DNA of 10,172 bases, taken from Desulfobulbus sp. (GTDB lineage: Bacteria; Desulfobacterota; Desulfobulbia; Desulfobulbales; Desulfobulbaceae). Every line of letters starts with the position of its first letter. The first letter of the stretch is position 1. This document shows positions 6,120 to 10,172 of the stretch, piece after piece. The notes beneath the pieces are model-generated. The model searched no databases. It worked only from the letters and a program-made list of their open reading frames with translations, and was not told where the DNA came from. The DNA lies in assembly GCA_030600525.1 (NCBI GenBank), contig JAUVLX010000106.1, forward strand, positions 1 to 10,172, in the 5' to 3' direction. A program made the translations under genes and the position numbers.

Positions 6120-7160
6120 ATGCTAAACGTTGGTATTGTTGGTGCATCAGGCTATACAGGAGTTGAACTTGCCCGAATCCTGTCAACCCATCCTGAAGTC
6201 AGATTGACGGCTGCCACTTCCAGAAAATATGCTGGCCAAATGTTGTCGGAGGTGTTTCCCAACCTCCGGAAACGGATCGATATTCGTTGCGAGAATCTCT
6301 CTACTGAGCAACTCATAGATCGTGCTGATTTCTTTTTCACGGCAGTCCCCCATAAAACAGCCATGGACATTGTCCCCCAACTGCTTGCCGCAGGGAAAAA
6401 AGTAGTCGACCTCAGTGCTGACTATCGTATCCATGATGCTGCAGTCTATGAACAATGGTACCAGGCGCATTCGAGCAAGCACCTTTTACCTGAAGCCGTC
6501 TACGGTTTGCCGGAACTCTACCGGGACAAAATCAATGGATGTGAGCTTACAGCCAACCCCGGTTGTTACCCCACCTCGGTTATCCTTGCCCTGGCACCAC
6601 TGTTACGTCACAAACTGATAGCTACAGAAAGCTTAATAGTTGATTCAAAATCAGGAACTTCCGGAGCAGGAAGGACTGCCAGCGTAGGCAGTTTATTCTG
6701 CGAAGTGGCTGATGGATTCCGCCCATACAAGGTCGGAGGCAGCCATCGTCACATACCTGAAATAGAGCAGGAACTCTCTTTGCTTGCAGAGACAGACATT
6801 ACTATTACATTTACACCTCACCTGCTCCCTATCTCCAGGGGAATCCTCAGTACGGTGTACGCTTCCTTAAACGATCAAGGGAAATCTGCAGACCTGCAAG
6901 GCCTGTATGAAGACACCTACAGCGAAGAACCTTTTGTACGGATCATGCCCGACGGAACGCCCCCTGCCACCCAACATGTACGAGGGTCTAACTGCTGTGA
7001 TATCGGAATCCAAATTGATGCGCGAACAAACCGTGTTATTGTCATGTCTGCTATTGACAATATTGTTAAAGGTGCGTCTGGTCAAGCAATCCAGAATATG
7101 AACCTGATGAATGGTTTTCCTGAAACCTGCGGCCTCATGCATGCACCCTTTTTCCCTTGA
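6120..7160 (+). CDS. argC: N-acetyl-gamma-glutamyl-phosphate reductase
   Basis: ArgC reduces N-acetylglutamyl-5-phosphate to N-acetylglutamate semialdehyde with NADPH in arginine biosynthesis. The 346-residue length is typical. The N-terminal Rossmann motif GIVGASGYTG (5-14) binds NADP. The catalytic cysteine is C149 in ANPGCYPTS, and the conserved histidine region is GGSHRHIPEI (207-215). DSKSGTSGAGR (175-185) and HLLPISRGIL are further family signatures. The ATG at 6120 has AAAGG nine bases upstream. The stop overlaps the truA start by one base. No other arg gene is in the window. Confidence 0.97.
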   Translation: MLNVGIVGASGYTGVELARILSTHPEVRLTAATSRKYAGQMLSEVFPNLRKRIDIRCENLSTEQLIDRADFFFTAVPHKTAMDIVPQLLAAGKKVVDLSADYRIHDAAVYEQWYQAHSSKHLLPEAVYGLPELYRDKINGCELTANPGCYPTSVILALAPLLRHKLIATESLIVDSKSGTSGAGRTASVGSLFCEVADGFRPYKVGGSHRHIPEIEQELSLLAETDITITFTPHLLPISRGILSTVYASLNDQGKSADLQGLYEDTYSEEPFVRIMPDGTPPATQHVRGSNCCDIGIQIDARTNRVIVMSAIDNIVKGASGQAIQNMNLMNGFPETCGLMHAPFFP

Positions 7161-7945
7161 TGCTTCGCACCATTCGTCTACTCATCACCTTTGATGGAAC
7201 CAAATATCATGGGTGGCAACGCCAGCTTAACGGCATCACAGTCCAAGGAGTACTTGAGAAACAATTAAGTCTTCTCTGCAAAAAAAATATTGCACTGCAT
7301 GGGGCCGGTCGTACCGATACTGGCGTACACGCCTTGGGTATGGTCGCCCATTTCCACCTTAGGGCGTCTACTATACCGTTAAAAGCCTTTACCGATGGAC
7401 TCAACTCCATGCTGCCTCAAGACATTCGTATTCTTGAGGCATACGATGAAGAACCGGAATTTCATAGTCGTTACAATGCATTGGGAAAAACATATCGCTA
7501 TGATTTTTTCACAGGCCCACTCCAACAGCCTACTACAAGGCTCTATGCCGCACATTTCCCTGGTTTTTTTGACCCATCACTGCTGATAGACGGGTTGCAA
7601 AGCATTACCGGCACCCATGATTTTTCAAGTTTTGAGCGTGTTGGCAGCCGCAACAGGGATTTAAGAACAGGCCGTGGTGCAGTACGTACCATATACAAGG
7701 CTACCTGCGCTCTCCATACACATTTAGCAGACCATTGGTCAATCCAAATCACGGGTGATGGCTTTCTGCGGCAGATGGTTCGAATACTTGCAGGCACTCT
7801 TATAGAAATTGGCCAGGGGAGGCGTTCTCCTGCATCCATACATACCGCGCTCATCGAGGGGGACCGAGCCAAGGCCGGTATGACTGCACCAGCCCATGGT
7901 CTTTTTCTGGAACAAATATATTATCAGCGACTTTTCCATTCTTGA
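7160..7945 (+). CDS. truA: tRNA pseudouridine(38-40) synthase TruA
   Basis: TruA converts uridines 38-40 of the tRNA anticodon stem-loop to pseudouridine. The 261-residue protein shows YHGWQRQ near the N-terminus, the active-site motif GAGRTDTGVHALG with catalytic D53, a central FHSRYNALGKTYRYD, HDFSSFERVGS, and the C-terminal GDGFLRQMVRILAGTLIEIG. The ATG at 7160 overlaps the argC stop (TGATG) and has no Shine-Dalgarno, so it is probably translated by coupling to argC. A TTG three bases earlier could add one residue but is less likely. maf starts 25 bases after the truA stop. Confidence 0.97.
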   Translation: MLRTIRLLITFDGTKYHGWQRQLNGITVQGVLEKQLSLLCKKNIALHGAGRTDTGVHALGMVAHFHLRASTIPLKAFTDGLNSMLPQDIRILEAYDEEPEFHSRYNALGKTYRYDFFTGPLQQPTTRLYAAHFPGFFDPSLLIDGLQSITGTHDFSSFERVGSRNRDLRTGRGAVRTIYKATCALHTHLADHWSIQITGDGFLRQMVRILAGTLIEIGQGRRSPASIHTALIEGDRAKAGMTAPAHGLFLEQIYYQRLFHS

Positions 7946-7970
7946 TTACAGGTTATTTTACTATCATTCT

Positions 7971-8558
7971 ATGTTCAAACAACTCACCCCATTTATCCTG
8001 GCATCTGCATCTCCACGGAGACAAGAATACCTTGCTTCTCTTGGTATCTCTTTTCAAACCATTCCTGCAATTATCGATGAGACTCCCCTCCCTGGAGAAT
8101 TATCGACAACCTTTGCCGTTCGGATGGCCAAAGAAAAATCGGAAACAGTAGCCCAAAAAAACGAAAACGCATGTATCATCAGCGCAGACACCGTTGTGAC
8201 ACTCGATCAAGAGATTTTTGGTAAACCAGCAACAGCAGATGAAGCACGGATCATCCTGAAAAAGTTACAAGGCAAAGCTCACAAAGTTATTACCGGCGTT
8301 TCCATAAAGCATGCAAAAAATAATATTGACGAATCGTTTCCGGTCGTAACAAAGGTCGTCTTTGAACAATACAGCGATTCAGTGCTGGACGCCTATATTG
8401 CCACAGGGGACCCCATGGACAAAGCAGGCGGATACGGGATTCAATCGTACGGAGGCTTTCTTGTTAAATCCATTAGTGGCTCCTACAGTAATGTTGTGGG
8501 GTTGCCTATGTCCCACCTCATCACGACACTACTCAAGCACAACATGCTCACAGTGTAA
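7971..8558 (+). CDS. maf: Maf/YhdE-type nucleoside triphosphate pyrophosphatase
   Basis: A 195-residue Maf protein. Maf enzymes hydrolyse non-canonical or surplus nucleoside triphosphates to monophosphates. Signatures: LASASPRRQEYL at 10-21, ISADTVV at 70-76 with likely catalytic D73, FGKP, and MDKAGGYGIQ in the C-terminal half. The ADTVV and GYGIQ forms are those of the YhdE type (dTTP/UTP) rather than the YceF type (m7GTP); the substrate call is inference. The ATG at 7971 gives a start close to SASPRR as in the family. No good Shine-Dalgarno precedes it. An in-frame ATG at 7896 would overlap truA by 50 bases and add a non-family extension. It is last in the argC-truA-maf run. Confidence 0.95.
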   Translation: MFKQLTPFILASASPRRQEYLASLGISFQTIPAIIDETPLPGELSTTFAVRMAKEKSETVAQKNENACIISADTVVTLDQEIFGKPATADEARIILKKLQGKAHKVITGVSIKHAKNNIDESFPVVTKVVFEQYSDSVLDAYIATGDPMDKAGGYGIQSYGGFLVKSISGSYSNVVGLPMSHLITTLLKHNMLTV

Positions 8559-8561
8559 CAA

Positions 8562-8580
8562 AACAGTCCCGCAAACTGTT
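8562..8580 (+). repeat. Short inverted repeat after maf
   Basis: AACAGT (8562-8567) and ACTGTT (8575-8580) form a 6-bp stem with a 7-base loop just past the maf stop. No T-tract follows, so it is at best a weak terminator or a 3'-end stabilising hairpin. Confidence 0.3.
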
Positions 8581-8586
8581 GCTATC

Positions 8587-8614
8587 TTGACTTCCAAAAG
8601 GAGTATGCTATCCT
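8587..8614 (+). promoter_or_regulatory. Predicted promoter of the sugar transferase gene
   Basis: -35 TTGACT (8587-8592), 16-base spacer, -10 TATCCT (8609-8614). The -35 matches consensus at five of six positions and the -10 at four. It would leave a leader of about 40 AT-rich bases and give the exopolysaccharide gene expression separate from argC-truA-maf. Confidence 0.45.
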
Positions 8615-8660
8615 GTATTAATAGTTAAAAAAATACGACTGAACCTGCCCGACAACCATT

Positions 8661-10043
8661 ATGCCGACAATTCTTAATAAATATTACCCCGTACGCAAAA
8701 TCTTCTTTTTCCTTGGGGAAGGTTTTCTCATTTTTTCGACCTTTCTGTTTGTCTATATAGGCTTTTCCGGTTGGCAAATATTTTTGATTGATCTAGTTCA
8801 AGATATCATTCGTGCCGCAACAGTCACCATTGTTTTTCAGCTCTCCCTCTATTTCTTTGATCTATATGACCTGAGGAAACCCGGCTCCACCACCGATACC
8901 GCTATCAGGATGATGCAGTCTTTTGGGGTTGGCTGTATTGTGCTCGGCCTTATGTATTATATTTTTCCGTCGCTAATCATTTCATCAAAAATTTTCTGGT
9001 GCTGTTACATTATTATATGTGCATCACTCCTGACATGGCGTTCGCTGTACTACCTGGTACTTGAAAGAAAACTTTTTTCTCATGAAATTGTAGTCATCGG
9101 CACAGGGGAAACTGCTGAAAAAATTTACAGAGAAATACAGGCAGACAATGATTCCGGTTTTTCACTCTTGGCATTTATTGCCTCAGCCGAATCATGTTTT
9201 ACCCCCACATCCATACCTATCTTACCCGACCTGAACACTCTGGAAACACGAAACTTAAGCCACAGAGTTGAGAGGATCGTTGTTGCCCTTGATGACCGAA
9301 GAGGTACCATGCCAATTACGGATCTCCTCCATTTTAAGCTGCAAAAAACAATCATTGAAGATGGGATATCCTTTTATGAAGGACTCACCGGGAAAATTTT
9401 GATCGAAAAAGTAAATCCCGCCTGGCTTATTTTCTCCCAAGGATTTGACAGTGGCAAAATGACATTATTCGCAAAACGGTGTATTGATGTTGTTCTTGCA
9501 ATTGCAGGATTGTTGATATCCCTTCCTATATCAGCCATCACTGCCCTACTGATCAAACTCGAATCTCCTGGTCCAATTTTTTACAAGCAGGAACGGGTAT
9601 GCGAGCGTGGAAACACATTTGAGGTTATTAAATTTCGATCAATGCGTAACGATGCTGAAAAAAATGGGGCAGTATGGGCCTGTCAAAACGACAGCAGGGT
9701 TACTAAAGTCGGTAATTTCATCAGAAAGGTAAGAATCGACGAAATTCCACAAATGTTGAATGTGTTGAAGGGAGAGATGAGCTTTGTCGGACCTCGACCA
9801 GAACGCCCCATTTTTGTTGAACAGCTCACAAAAGTTATTCCATACTACGCTCTTCGTCATTCGGCAAAACCAGGTATTACAGGGTGGGCACAAATCTGTT
9901 ACCCTTATGGAGCGTCTGAAGAAGATGCTCTTCGCAAACTGGAATATGATCTCTATTACATCAAAAACCAGTCCATTTTTATGGATCTGCTCATCATCTT
10001 CAGAACCATAAAAACCGTCCTCTTCCAGGTAGGGTCACGCTAA
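8661..10043 (+). CDS. Polyprenyl-phosphate sugar-1-phosphate transferase, PEP-CTERM/EpsB type
   Basis: A 460-residue membrane enzyme that loads a sugar-1-phosphate onto the lipid carrier undecaprenyl phosphate, the first step of exopolysaccharide repeat-unit synthesis. N-terminal hydrophobic segments lie near 14-35, 41-64, 86-104 and 111-133. A Rossmann-like domain starts at HEIVVIGTGETAEKI (141-155) and includes EDGISFYEGLTGKI. The catalytic bacterial sugar transferase domain runs from about 270: KRCIDVV with a hydrophobic hairpin, SPGPIFYKQERV, FEVIKFRSM, the catalytic DE pair D360-E361, LKGEMSFVGPRPER and KPGITGWAQ. The tail YPYGASEEDALRKLEYDLYYIKNQS and the full length match the PEP-CTERM-associated EpsB group (TIGR03013 from memory). 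The ATG at 8661 lacks a clear ribosome-binding site. No exosortase gene is in the window. Confidence 0.92.
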   Translation: MPTILNKYYPVRKIFFFLGEGFLIFSTFLFVYIGFSGWQIFLIDLVQDIIRAATVTIVFQLSLYFFDLYDLRKPGSTTDTAIRMMQSFGVGCIVLGLMYYIFPSLIISSKIFWCCYIIICASLLTWRSLYYLVLERKLFSHEIVVIGTGETAEKIYREIQADNDSGFSLLAFIASAESCFTPTSIPILPDLNTLETRNLSHRVERIVVALDDRRGTMPITDLLHFKLQKTIIEDGISFYEGLTGKILIEKVNPAWLIFSQGFDSGKMTLFAKRCIDVVLAIAGLLISLPISAITALLIKLESPGPIFYKQERVCERGNTFEVIKFRSMRNDAEKNGAVWACQNDSRVTKVGNFIRKVRIDEIPQMLNVLKGEMSFVGPRPERPIFVEQLTKVIPYYALRHSAKPGITGWAQICYPYGASEEDALRKLEYDLYYIKNQSIFMDLLIIFRTIKTVLFQVGSR

Positions 10044-10172
10044 GGAGCTGTCTGTAAATAAGTTGGACAATATCGCGCTCATATTTAGGTTAGATTTGGG
10101 TGATCTAATTGAACAAAGCCGCAGGCGTAGTTGTGCTACGTTGAGGACTTTGTGATTGAAGATCAGCCAAAG
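10044..10172. mobile_element. Possible end of an insertion sequence or MITE-like repeat (truncated by window)
   Basis: From the base after the sugar transferase stop to the window edge there is no coding sequence. The stretch begins GGAGCTGTCTGTAAATAAG and contains a 65-base imperfect palindrome (10101-10165). Structured noncoding DNA starting abruptly at a stop codon suggests the terminus of a transposable element or dispersed repeat. No transposase sequence is visible, and the far end and any target duplication lie outside the window. It could instead be an ordinary 3' region with a structured RNA. Confidence 0.4.
10101..10165. repeat. 65-base imperfect palindrome
   Basis: Arms of exactly 30 bases (10101-10130 and 10136-10165) flank the loop TTGTG. 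Paired blocks: TGATCT with AGATCA at the base, ACAAAG with CTTTGT in the middle, and CGTAG with CTACG at the tip (plus two G-T wobbles), separated by symmetric mismatched stretches of six and about seven bases. The equal arm lengths make chance unlikely. No T-tract follows, so it is not a simple terminator. Confidence 0.7.

Noticed and set aside
1..10172. CRISPR array, rRNA genes, toxin-antitoxin or phage defence genes
   Set aside because: No regularly spaced repeats, rRNA sequence or recognisable defence-protein motifs were seen on either strand.

Overview
The window reads as a bacterial chromosome of moderate GC. Gene content and order suggest a Desulfobacterota organism, probably Desulfobulbales-like; this is an inference from the protein families and was not tested by a search. 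It holds eleven protein genes and one tRNA gene on two divergent transcription units, with a possible mobile or repeat element at the right edge.

Left half (1-4723, minus strand, read leftward): hisB (histidine biosynthesis) comes first, followed by an uncharacterised lipoprotein, a TtcA-type tRNA-thiolation ATPase, a DUF89/ARMT1-like phosphatase, a calcineurin-like metallophosphoesterase and a Hanks-type Ser/Thr kinase. The kinase runs off the left edge just as a DUF1566 domain begins. Gaps are 32 bases or fewer, and one junction is a one-base TGATG overlap, so this is probably one operon. A good sigma70-like promoter and a 7-bp inverted repeat lie upstream of hisB.

Centre (4724-6119): the divergent intergenic region carries a strong promoter (TTGACA, 17-bp spacer, TATTTT) for tRNA-Gly(GCC). 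A hairpin with a T-tract separates the tRNA from rplM-rpsI (ribosomal proteins uL13 and uS9). No separate promoter is visible for rplM, so readthrough from the tRNA promoter is likely. A very good intrinsic terminator follows rpsI.

Right half (6120-10043, plus strand): argC (arginine biosynthesis), truA (tRNA pseudouridine synthase) and maf (a YhdE-type nucleotide pyrophosphatase) are tightly packed, with a TGATG overlap between argC and truA. After a gap with a plausible promoter comes a membrane-bound polyprenyl-phosphate sugar-1-phosphate transferase of the type associated with PEP-CTERM/exosortase exopolysaccharide loci.

Right edge (10044-10172): noncoding DNA with a 65-base imperfect palindrome begins right at the stop codon of the sugar transferase. 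It looks like the end of an insertion sequence or MITE-type repeat, cut by the window edge.

Most of the window is housekeeping. The less ordinary parts are the unexplained gene set behind hisB (lipoprotein, two phosphatase families, kinase-DUF1566) and the palindromic element at the right edge. I found no clear evidence of a wholly new system.
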